From: Ostrinia nubilalis
Taxonomy: Eukaryota > Arthropoda > Insecta > Lepidoptera > Crambidae
Length of the DNA stretch: 64,000 bases
Assembly: GCF_963855985.1 (NCBI RefSeq)
Contig: NC_087090.1
Location: forward strand, 13,266,501-13,330,500
Direction: 5' to 3'
A program made the translations under genes and the position numbers. Every line of letters starts with the position of its first letter. Positions within the stretch are counted from its first letter, which is position 1. A model generated the notes under the pieces. The model made no database searches and was not told the origin of the DNA. It worked only from the letters and a program-made list of their open reading frames with translations. Of this stretch, positions 11,214 to 21,440 are shown piece after piece.

Positions 11214-13284
11214 GAATTATTGAACTCCTAAGAAACTATTTTTTACAAATAGGTATACGAAATACTAGAACCTTTGAAAACCGTTTATGTAATGTACTCC
11301 GATAAGTATCTGTAGAATTGTAACAGGATTGGAAAGTTGTTACAAAAAAAGAACGATTTGATATTACCTCACTTTCTTAATTCGGCATATTATTATCCGT
11401 CATGAATCACGTAATACATTGTTTGCAACTTCCTATTTAAGATTAACTTCTGGAAGTTTCTCCTGTTTATTTTCCGAAAGAAATCATAACAAAGTTCCTT
11501 AAGAAATGAGCTTTGTAAGTTGAAATAGACATTTCAACTCAAATAGCATTTGAAACGTTCATAACGTTAACAACGACCCTTTCAAAGTTAGATATTACAT
11601 CATAACATTCATAACCGTTGAGGAAATAATCAAAAATATCTGTAACTGGGTTGGAAATGTTAAAAAATAAACTTGTTCTTTTTCGGTTGTTCAAAGTTTG
11701 TTTCTCGGCGAAATCGCCTTCGCGCTGCTGGGGACCGCATAAATACTACTTAACGCTCACGACGCGACACTCCAAATTCAAAAAGTTAATAAAAAGTAAA
11801 CGAGAAGCCAAGGAATCAGGACGTAACTTTTTAATAATTACAGACCAACGCGGCGAGTAGCATCACTAATGTGTGAATGAGGCCTCCTTTTCCAAATAAT
11901 TTTGTTTTGAAATGTGCTTTATAGATCCTAATGTAATTTATTCGTTGACAGCCTCCTTAGAAACCTGGTTGGGCATTCAAATAAAAGGAGTTCTTGTCCC
12001 ATATTTATTTTTAAATTATAAGTTGTAACCTTTTATTTTTCAATTTGTACAATTTATGACCCTTTTAGGCGGGATATTAACCTTTTCATATCGTTTTATA
12101 TTTAAGTGTTTCTATTTTATTTGTGTCCACTGTTGTTTGTTATAGGAGAGTCACTTGACAAATATGAAATTAGTATTATTTATCTTCTTACTCATCTGGC
12201 TATTGACAATGAAGTAGTCAGAATATAAAGACCTCATCACTGAAACTGACATGATAGGTATTTGATAACGAGAAAGATTTATAAAAAATGACTTGTGCAA
12301 TTCGCTGCATACATTTCGAGGTTACTTTTCTAACACATATCAGAATCGATTTCTCAATATTTATCGGATCAAATTGGATTGATGTGTGGTGTGGCAAGAG
12401 GCGAGTGTACACGCGGGCTACTAAAGTTAAGTAGCATACACACCGTCGACCTCGCGGTGACACCAAAACGTCACGGCAATTAAGGAATCGGCAAGCTCTA
12501 ACCTCGCTGTCAGAAAGCACGCACTTGATTGGCACGCAGCTGCGCCATGGATGAAGTACGAATGGTGTTTGGATACGCTAACTGCGGATTGCTGAGGCTC
12601 TCACTGTTATAACGTCTAATTTCTAAATGGTATGATGTGCTGATTCGTCTTGAGAGAAGCCCAGGTTCGATTTCCGTTAGAGTCTAGACTTTTTTTTTAC
12701 TTACAGGAAACACTAAATTACTACATAGTACCCATAAGAAATAATTCAATGGCTGTCTTCCCCTTTCATTGTGCCTTTCATGTCAATCAACTATCCTCTT
12801 CCTGGGTTGTTTGCAAGAGATATGGCTTCTTAGCGAAAAGACCGCTAAAATTGTGCCGTTTCAATTTTGTATATCTTTTCGTTGTCAGTTCTATGTGATG
12901 AGAAATAGTAAGAAACTAACTGTCTATTTTACTACTATAGATTTGACAAGTTTCAACACTTTATGTAAGTTCTATTAAAGTTAAAGTGTGCAATCTGCCT
13001 ATGCCATATCTACAGCCACCACGCTCCGTGTGCGCGATCACTTTAATTCTGCAAGTAACATTTATCATATCGAACCGTTCGACGTCGCTCACTTATGGTT
13101 TCTCTTCCGAGCGTTGCAACCACGAAGTCTTTATTGCTGCCTACTGCACTATTTAGGTCTTATAGCTGCTGTATATGCTTTGTTGGGTAAGAAATTTTCC
13201 ACTATGTTCCTTTAAATTAACAGGCAATAATATTCAGATATGGTTATGGGAAAACATCTTGAAGAAACTTGCCGAGTGACTTAC
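11214..13284. other. No recognised gene
   Basis: AT-rich sequence with no supported feature. 12650-12675 contains a GGTTCGATTTCC string like a tRNA B box, but lacks an A box and a cloverleaf. Confidence 0.45.
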
Positions 13285-13422
13285 GCCCGTATTCACAAAC
13301 GATGCTTGCTTAGGTGAAGCAGCAAATCGAACGTACAGCGTTGAATAGAGCTCTGTGATTGGTTCGTATGTCACCCTGTGCATCCACTGTGAGACCTCAT
13401 AGTAATATTTGTGAATACGGGC
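13285..13422. mobile_element. MITE with GCCCGTATTCACAAA termini
   Basis: Perfect 15-bp terminal inverted repeats: GCCCGTATTCACAAA at 13285-13299 and TTTGTGAATACGGGC at 13408-13422. Length 138 bp, non-coding. A diverged relative appears at 31283-31444. Confidence 0.8.
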
Positions 13423-14643
13423 ATGAGTTCTACTGCTACTTACTTCTTCTCGGCACCAGAAGATACTTATGTTGTCTCAAAGTGATGTTAGCGTAAAATC
13501 TATGGGGACGTGTAAGAGTACTCTGACAACTTTATTTGCACTATCAGTTTGAACTCCATCAAAAGTATCAATGCCACAATACTCGTATAAAATTGTATAA
13601 AACACTCGGATATTTCCTTACATCATACTGGTTTACAGTTTAAAATATTTATTAGATTCTTGAGTCATGCTTGTAAATGGCTCACTCGCGCTTAATATAA
13701 TCGTAAAAAGTGCTTGAGATGATCAAATTTTGTTAGGTAATTTAATTTTCCACTTGACGCGTTATTATGCTGCTTGTTCATTGAGATTCTTTTAACTTAC
13801 TTATGTTTTGACAATTTACTGCCAATTATTTCTAGTTTAATAGGAGCCTGCAAGTGTTTCTCTATATTAAATCTTTATTCTAATGAGAAGGCTTAGTACA
13901 CTTGACATCAAAGATAAGAAGTAAAATAATTATTCTTAAATGACGACGATGATATTTTTAATTTTTATAATTGTTAATTTTGTATTTTAATAACACATTC
14001 GAGCCCATTGTTCAAGCAATAACATAACTTATTGTTTTCAACTTTTCAATCAGACTTATGAGCAAACAGTGGTAAATTATTTGCGGTCAGCATTCACAAT
14101 AATGTCTATAAACGTGTCTAATCGGCCAGTAAGCCTTGCAAGCTGTTGGTTTTGTCGCAAAAAGGTAATTGATCGCCGGAAGTAACTTATTGGCGTTTGT
14201 TTCGATTATTATTCAAAACTGGGCGCAGCGGCGTGGAAAGGCTGGCGGTCAAGTTAAGGACTGTTTTTCTAAGCAACAGATTTGAACTAAGTGTTCTGGT
14301 TCAAAATTAAACCTTTACCTATTTGTGTTGACTGTTGAAAGTCCTTTATTGGGGGCACTTTTGAAATGATGTTTTCAAGATCGACTGTACCTACCAATCG
14401 CGTATCGGCTTTTTATTTATCTACGTCCAAAGTCCAATCTCTTCTTAGATTTTAAATTGAAATTATTAGTAAGTAATTACCTATGTTATGGCAAATTGCA
14501 TGTGCTGAATCTAAGCTAGGCTTTGACATTATCAAGCCGGTATAATCATATTACTTACTTATTACCTAAGTATAATGTAAGAATAAATGTATACCTTTAT
14601 TTAAAAAGTATACTTTAGTATAATATCAAATCTTATTAATAGG
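13423..14643. other. No recognised feature
   Basis: AT-rich intergenic sequence without supported genes or repeats. Confidence 0.45.
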
Positions 14644-14696
14644 TACTTGACTGTCATGTGCAATGAGTTAATCTTGTTGCACATGACAGTCAAGTA
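14644..14696. ncRNA. Perfect 20-bp hairpin, possible small-RNA precursor or mini-element
   Basis: TACTTGACTGTCATGTGCAA (14644-14663) and its exact reverse complement (14677-14696) are separated by a 13-nt loop. Transcribed from the plus strand, the stem extends by two G-U pairs and one A-U. The size is near that of small microRNA precursors, but a perfect stem is also typical of a tiny inverted-repeat element. I do not recognise the arm as a named microRNA. Confidence 0.35.
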
Positions 14697-15340
14697 TTTC
14701 TAGATAATTCTCGTCTAATATAAATGTTGAAAAGTATCAATATCATTATAAATGTCAATCTTTAAATTACCGAACTTAAAATTTTATTGACCTTAAGTGT
14801 CATTCGTTTGTGATCAACATTATTGCTTCACGAGAAACCTAAGTACCTATGCTTATTATTGGATAAAAAATTAAACGGTTAACTCTAAAGCCGAATAAGG
14901 TGAAACACGAAAAGTGACGAAACTGAATCCTGACGAAGAACGGGTTTGAATATTTCTTCATTACCTAAAATAGAGGATGACGAGATGGAGATGTTTTGGG
15001 CTTAAAGAAAAGGAGAGAAAAAAAGTCCATTAAATGAGTCGATTGCTGTAGTTGTGGATTTATAAGAGACTTCAACCGGGAAAACCTGAAAGCCTTCAAA
15101 AAGTACGGACCTAGGATGTATCATAAAAACATTCTAAACATAGCACGGTACAACGTCATTTTTGGGTCGTCACGTTTCCCAAAACTTTTTTCCTGTTCTA
15201 GGCTCTTAACGTTAGTTTCCAGTGGAGGGGAAAATTTCCACTCTTATGAGAGCTTACTTTCTGTAATTGTTTGATTCGTGCAAAGATTAAGTACCTAATT
15301 TGGTAATTAATAGGAATACGCAACATATTTCAGCATTTTA
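14697..15340. other. No recognised feature
   Basis: No supported gene or repeat. The sequence is AT-rich. Confidence 0.45.
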
Positions 15341-15588
15341 GGGTTCCGTAGCCAAATGGCAAAAAACGGAACCCTTATAGATTCGTCATGTCTGTCTGTC
15401 CGTCCGTATGTCACAGCCATTTTTTTCCGAAACTATAAGAGCTATACTGTTGAAACTTGGTAAGTAGATGTATTCTGTGAACCGCATTAAGATTTTGATG
15501 CAAAATTAAAAAAAAAAAAAATTTCATAAATCAATGGTACGAAACCCTTTGTGTGTGAGTCCGACACGCACTTGGCCGGTTTTTTTTA
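15341..15588. repeat. Lepidoptera-wide interspersed repeat (GGGTTCCGTAGCCAAATGGC type)
   Basis: Contains GGGTTCCGTAGCCAAATGGC, a complementary CGGAACCC, TGTCTGTCTGTCCGTCCG, an A run, and CACTTGGCCGG followed by T8. This ordered set is a familiar dispersed repeat in moth and butterfly genomes. Its class (SINE or non-LTR tail) is not clear to me. Confidence 0.65.
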
Positions 15589-17474
15589 CTTTACTACTTA
15601 TCCCTACATACTTCTCATCTAAAATGTGAAGACTTCTCTCCACACGTGAGTTTGCTGCCACTTGTCTGGTCCCTGCAAAACATCATTTTGAAACAAATTT
15701 CTTATCAAATCCATCTCAGTATTAACAGTCGACAAAATATTCCAATTTTCATTTAACTAAGTCGCGTGTCATGTCCTTGGCGACTCTTCTTTCTTGCGCG
15801 GGCGCAGTCACGGCGCGCGTGCTCACTTTTTGTCGCTGGGTGCCGGCGGGCGCGGGCCAGATCGTACGGACCACGGCACATCAAGCTTATCATTTGAGGA
15901 TCTTATTGCCGTAGCAATAAGTACGATTTTTTAACAGAAGTGTATAGGCTAATCTGCTGGACTGTACCTAATAATTGCTTTTTCAACGGCACCGTGCAAA
16001 TGACATTCGAGATAGAGGTCGTTTTTTAGACTAGAGGAAAATTGACTGTGATGAAATGTTTGGTTTGTGGTAAATACGCGATTGAATTTAGGCGGAGAGG
16101 AATGTGGAGTCGAACATGGAGAAACTTCATTGTTTTAGCAGATATCAGATATAATAGGAAGTTAAATAAATATTTTCTTGCCTTGAAAGGTAACGTTGAA
16201 TAGATGAAACAACCAGATTGAAAGTAAAAAATAAACTTGATTTCGTAATTCCTAGGTAATCCTCCGTAATCCTGTGGTCATTGGAAAAGTTTGATAGACC
16301 TAAGTAGACGTAATGTAGATGCCATAGATTTCTTGCCAAAGATATTAGTTTATTTATTTAATCATGTAAAAGTTCACTGAAAACGCAAAGGCAAAACGCT
16401 GTTAAGAAATACGTAATTGCATCCTAAATCATCTATTAAACTTTTTGGCACCTCTTCAAATAATTTCATAAATAAAAATGAAATATAGTTAGAGCTTCAA
16501 TAGAGGATCTAAAGGAGCTTTATACTATGCTGTCGCTTTGATCACTGAATTTTCCGTTGATGCGTCAGAATAGTAAAATGATTAGCGACACTCTGTGAGA
16601 CATATCCACCGGTTTCAATGGTGACCTAAGTGAAAAGATTTAGAAAAATATATTTTAAGTAGTTATCGGTTTAGATAAGTAAGTGGGAAATATTGTCTAG
16701 ATCACAGATGGCTGGCGTCCCGCGTCCCAGACTCCCAGTCAACGTAGGTAGATAGGTAATGAATACATTGCATTCATAATTTCAGGTCATTTAGTCTTCA
16801 GAAGCATGAACTTCTGTAATTTAGCAAATACAAATGGAGGATTTGGCTTGGCCGCCACCTTGGCCAGACGGGTTAGAGTCGACCGATGTTTGCATATTTG
16901 TCCCTTATTTGCCTCTTACAATGTTCATGTATTAGAAAGTGTTATTTCAATGTTATTTTAATAGAAGCCTATTAATAGAAATATAATGTGAATGTAGAAA
17001 TTCACGATATGGTCTTGAATTATTTCAACGATCTCTAAAAGATGGTTCTAAAATACTTTTATCAACTAGCACGTCTTTCTAAAATAGAGTTTTTGACTTA
17101 TACTCGTACCACGATGGACAGGGTGCGACATCTGAAAAATTCCGATTAATGATCCGGTGGCGGTGTCGTGTTAAAACCTCAAATTGTTGTGTGAACTTTC
17201 ACAGCTATTGGGCATCTCGGTTTTATAGCCAGAGCCGGGGTTTTTGTCGAGATCGCTTTGATATAGTATCGGGGTTTGTGCGCGGGCACGTGCTATCGTT
17301 TTTTACTATGTGGAAGTGGCTCGGGATAGTCACATTCCGTGCACTGGAGACAGAGAGTATAGGTACTGCGTTTTGGATAATATTTGACGGATATTTAGCA
17401 GATATTTTTATGTTATTACTAAATTGACAACAAATCCATGGATGAATCCATTTAGATCTTTATTTGTGCAAAGA
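15589..17474. other. No recognised gene; one GC-rich patch
   Basis: Mostly AT-rich. 15795-15872 is strongly GC/CpG-rich (for example GGCGCGCGTGCTC and GCCGGCGGGCGCGGGCC) and could be a regulatory element or a first exon. No coding is seen. Confidence 0.3.
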
Positions 17475-17660
17475 TATTTAAGGTTAGACCAGACCAACGC
17501 GTGCAGCCGGCGTGCACGATGACGATGGCGATGGCGACCAGACAGCGTGTATGAATTTGTAGCGATGAGTTCACATCAACGCGTCCTGTCATTGGTCGCG
17601 GCGATCTATGCAGCGTCTGCACGCAGCGATCAGCGATCATCGCGAAATTTGTCACTGTGA
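17475..17660 (+). repeat. Dispersed repeat, ACCAACGCGTGCAGC family, copy 1
   Basis: Contains CCAACGCGTGCAGC followed by GATGGCGATGGCGACCA and ends near TTTGTCACTGTGACG. A reverse-oriented relative lies at 19010-19175. Probably a MITE, since both copies are short, non-coding and CG-rich against an AT background. Confidence 0.5.
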
Positions 17661-17935
17661 CGTTTCTGTTTTTTAAAATCGATGTAATAAATAGTAAGTA
17701 GGATCTGTTAAAAAGTTTTTACACAATTAAAAATGAATTATTCATAACATACCACTAGTCTGACCTACTTGAATAATAAAAAAGGTTTTAGAATAAAGTA
17801 TCAATATCAGAATTTATTTTTATGTAATAAACAAATTTTTCTAGTTTTCTCGAGAACCTGCTTTTTCAACTTCATAAATAAAATTGAGATATTATCTGCA
17901 GAACAAAATAATTGAGAATGTATAGTTCCAAAATA

Positions 17936-18077
17936 CTGAACTGTCCTATGCATGACATTGACAGCGGGGCGCCACCGTCAACACCGGATCGCTGGTTCCG
18001 ATTTTTGCCATGTTGGAAACCATATAGTTGAACGATGGTAGCGCCCCCCTGTCATTGAGTTTGGTGGGACAGTTCAG
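17936..18077. mobile_element. MITE with CTGAACTGTCC termini
   Basis: CTGAACTGTCC (17936-17946) and GGACAGTTCAG (18067-18077) are perfect 11-bp terminal inverted repeats. Similarity continues imperfectly inward (ACATTGACAGCGGGGCGCC against AATGACAGGGGGGCGCTACC). 142 bp, non-coding. Confidence 0.75.
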
Positions 18078-18449
18078 CGTGGGTCATCTATACATGTCTG
18101 CAGCTTTCTCAAAGGCCCTAGAGCAATTCTAAGTATGCCATAAATAAAAACCTAATTAAAGTCATCAAACGTCTCAGTCATTAATTTAGTGCCACTAGAA
18201 ATACCTAGTTGACCAAAACTGATGTCTTTTTGTATTTTTGGGTTATTATTAAAGACAAAAAAGATATTTGGACTATTATGTACTCTGTGGTTTGGGTGCA
18301 TAATGTAATTCCTTTGCCTTAAAAAAAGTAAATGTCAACATGACTGTTGCACCAAAAATGAAAATGAAAATTGATTTTGATAGATGTTGTGTTGAGTTCT
18401 GTGTAGTTTTGTGCGATTTAACGATAAGAACCACAATGGTAAAAGGTAA

Positions 18450-18730
18450 TGGGGGAAATTTTTTTCCCTCAAGGAAAAAGATGAATTGGTTATAATCTTA
18501 CTTGCCCACAAGGATACGGTACGAGCACGTCAGCATCGACCGCGACCTACAACATGCTAGCCGACTGGCCCATGAACCCTGAACGAACGTGCACCGTAGG
18601 CGGCACTCTACACCGACGGCACATTGGACTGGACACATTGAATTGTGTAAATTATGTATCTTGTATATAGCAATAGCATAACAGTAATAAACCAGATATC
18701 AACCGTCCGCGTTGTGTTTTATTTCCCCCA
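18450..18730. mobile_element. Possible solo LTR
   Basis: Bounded by TGGGGGAAAT and ATTTCCCCCA, giving TG...CA ends with 10-bp inverted termini over 281 bp. An internal AATAAA-type signal (about 18692) sits about 40 bp before the 3' end, as in LTR R/U5 regions. No 4-6 bp target duplication was found (GGTAA against CTGAG), so it may be decayed or not an LTR. Confidence 0.4.
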
Positions 18731-19009
18731 CTGAGGCCAAGAAAGCCTTAGTGCAGTCCTCCTTCCTATCAAACCTTTCTTTAAATCTAATTAAAAGGTA
18801 TTGTTAGGGCTCTAGGGACTACAAACGAAGCCAGAAATATAGCTTGGTTATGAGTAACCAATACCTACTACCTATACCGCATGTAATCCTGTCTCATTCT
18901 ATAATATATGGCCGCCTGAATAAACTTGAGTGAAAAAGTGTTTCCACTGTCTCAATTGCATCAAAAGCTTCAAACAAATCATTTAATCAGTTTCCATTTT
19001 GCCGAATAG

Positions 19010-19175
19010 GCGTGATTGACAATAAGCGAAAGTGACAATATGCGTGACAGTTGTGGTGACAGTGACAACCTGCACGCCATCGCGGTCGCGGCAGTGTGAA
19101 ACAACTTCTGCACGCGCAGTGGTCGCCATCGCCATCGCCATCGCTGCACGCGTTGGTTTGTCCGAACCTTTACAG
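19010..19175 (-). repeat. Dispersed repeat, ACCAACGCGTGCAGC family, copy 2
   Basis: The reverse complement reads AACCAACGCGTGCAGCGATG, then GGCGATGGCGACCA, matching copy 1 at 17475. Its far end carries several GTGACA/TGTCAC motifs (GACAATATGCGTGACAGTTG). Confidence 0.5.
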
Positions 19176-20087
19176 TAGGTATAATTTTAAAACTTACTAA
19201 ATTTTCACATTTAGAAACCACGTCTAGATCAAAGTTATCCTTATGCTGAATGAGTAAAGGCGAAAGGTTTAATTCGTATCCGTTTTTAGAACACGTTTTA
19301 AATTTTCACACAACGAATAAGTAGTAGTTAATGTGAAACCTATTACCTAGGTTTCTATTAACCCAGAATGAAATCAAAAGTTTACATTTAATATGTTCAT
19401 AACATTTTAGCTTTATTTTTAAAAGAATAACTAATAATAACTATTCCAAAAATTAAGTTTTCCAAACTGCAACATTACCCTTACCCCCCGCAACTTAACA
19501 CATGACAGCGTGGAAATGCGATTATTGCCAGTGCTCATTCCTAAAACGCGAAAACGAAACTCTGGAGTCTATTGTTTCGTGTCGTTGGCTCGACGTCCGC
19601 TTTAACCTAACGTCGACCGCGACTAATCGGAAGACAGTCCTTTAAGACAGAGCTGACTGTTTGTCACGCGTTGTAAATATTTTGGACTCAAGCGCAGACC
19701 CTAAGTTTTACGACGCCTTCACGCTGCGCCATTGTCTCCGGCCCTTGATTGGCCATGCCTGGCTCCGGATGGCTAAAATTTAAGCAACTTTACGACTTTC
19801 AGACCTTTTCTTTGCACGTTTTTTTAACTTGACAAATCAATTTGTTGAAATGTGTATTGGGTGATAATTTATTGCAAGCTTTTTGCCTGTTAAATAACGT
19901 GTTTGAGTGTGTTTATGCTTTGCGTGTGGGCATAGAAATCGGCACACTTTTGGATATGTCACATATGTTACTTAATTGTCTCTCAAACATATTTTTTGTT
20001 CCTATCGTTATTTGTTTATATGGTTGAAACTTCTTAAGAGGTCTCCATAAGACATAACGGAATGGCTATTCCTCTTCTGAAAAAATA
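19176..20087. other. No recognised gene
   Basis: No supported gene. 19500-19790 is richer in GC and contains Sox-like ATTGTT (in CTATTGTTTCG) and CATTGTC motifs. It could be regulatory, but this is unproven. Confidence 0.3.
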
Positions 20088-20227
20088 TCATGCTAATATT
20101 ACGAGTTTAAAAGGGATAGTTTGTGAGTGTGTATGTTTGAAAAAATGGTACCTATGGAGTTAGCTGACACTCTGGATTAACACATAGGCAACGTTTTACC
20201 GCGGGTAACACGGCGGGGCACAGCTAG
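20088..20227 (+). mobile_element. Short Helitron remnant (TC...CTAG)
   Basis: Starts TCATGCTAATATTACGAG and ends GGGCACAGCTAG followed by T. The 5'-TC and 3'-CTAG ends, with insertion between A and T, are Helitron hallmarks. The inside (AAAAGGGATAGTTTGTGAG) resembles a common lepidopteran family. About 140 bp, non-autonomous. Confidence 0.6.
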
Positions 20228-20349
20228 TAATTGTATCATTAGAGTTTACTAGGGACAAACTTTAAATCTGCACTTAAAACTGCGATTAAGGCTTGAATTC
20301 CTAAGTGAAACGTTACGGTACGCTGACACGGTATGTTGCTGATGGGCTA

Positions 20350-20984
20350 TCTATACTTATAATAAATCTGTAGAGAGGTCAATTCTGTACATGAAATATA
20401 TTTTCAAAATAACTATCAGGGGGTGATTAGTGATCGATACTGATGCCAAAAATGCAATCAGTAAAATTTTTGTGTCTGTCTGTCTGTCTGTCTGTCTGTA
20501 TGTTCCTTATGGAAACAAAAACTACTCGACGGATTTTAACGAAACTTGGTACAATTATTCTTCATACTCCTGGGCAGGTTATAGGATACTTAGGAATTCC
20601 CACGGGACCGGGAATTAGCGGAAAAATATTTTTGTATGAAAAATCTAAACTGCATAAGTTAGACGCTTGAAATTTGGCATGCAGGTACCTTAGTAAACTT
20701 AAAGCTTAGTTACAACAGGATATTGCAAAATTCCCACGGGAACGGGAGTTAGCGGGAAAAAACATTTGTATGAAAAAATCTAAACCGCGTAAGATAGACG
20801 CTTGAAATTTGGCATGCAGGTACCTTAGTAAACTTAAAGCTTAGTTACAACAGGATATTGCAAAATTCCCACGGGAACGGGAGTTAGCGGGAAAAAACAT
20901 TTGTATGAAAAAATCTTAACCGTGTAAGATAGATGAAGGGGGTAAAACGGGATCCACGCGTACGAAGTCGCGGGCGGCCGCTAG
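20350..20984 (+). mobile_element. Non-autonomous Helitron, copy 1
   Basis: 5' TCTATACTTATAATAAATC and 3' GCGGGCGGCCGCTAG with the insertion site A^T. GCGGCCGC forms the small terminal hairpin. Inside: a TCTG microsatellite (about 20475-20500), ACTCGACGGATTTTAACGAA, and two 135-bp tandem units starting at 20666 and 20801. A longer copy of the same family is at 52188-55001. Protein-like frames shared by both copies are just repeat sequence. Confidence 0.88.
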
Positions 20985-21037
20985 TTTAGAATATTGCTCA
21001 CTTTCCTAACGATTTCTATGCCTGGTCACTGCACATA

Positions 21038-21351
21038 CCTGAGCAAGGCTGAAGATCAGCTCGAAAAACCTCGGGGTGCCGGTAGACCCGTGCTTTGTTT
21101 CGCTGGCCATCGGGTAAAAACGCTCCGGTTCTGCTGAGAGCTCAATGGGGACCTAGCACTCAGGTATAGTAGGAGGCAATTCCTAGCCTAGTGCCATTGA
21201 ACTAATATTACATACCTAGTAGATTATAACTAAAACCCTGGTGCTACATTCCTGAGCAAGGCTGAAGATCAGCTCGAAAAACCTCAGGGTGCCGGAAGAC
21301 GCGTGCTTTGTTTCACTGGCCATCGGGTAAAAAACGCTCCGGTTCTGCTGG
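21038..21351 (+). repeat. Direct repeat of about 100 bp, spaced by 213 bp
   Basis: 21038-21137 and 21251-21351 share AGCAAGGCTGAAGATCAGCT, GCTGGCCATCGGGTAAAAA and CGCTCCGGTTCTGCTG with few differences. Flanks differ. After the second copy a GC-rich stretch runs to about 21440. It may be two copies of a transposon segment or a local duplication. Confidence 0.7.
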
Positions 21352-21440
21352 GTGCGCAATGTGGGCCGACGCCAAGGCTGCGCCAACCTCGCCGTTTGTG
21401 GAGCGTGACGGCGACGTGTCGGCACCCAGCGGTGACGTCA

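Noticed and set aside
12650..12680. tRNA-like B box (GGTTCGATTTCC)
   Set aside because: No A box at the right distance and no cloverleaf could be drawn.
20430..20670. Similar small proteins at 20.4 and 53.9 kb
   Set aside because: Both lie in the conserved left part of the same Helitron family and include a TCTG microsatellite translation.
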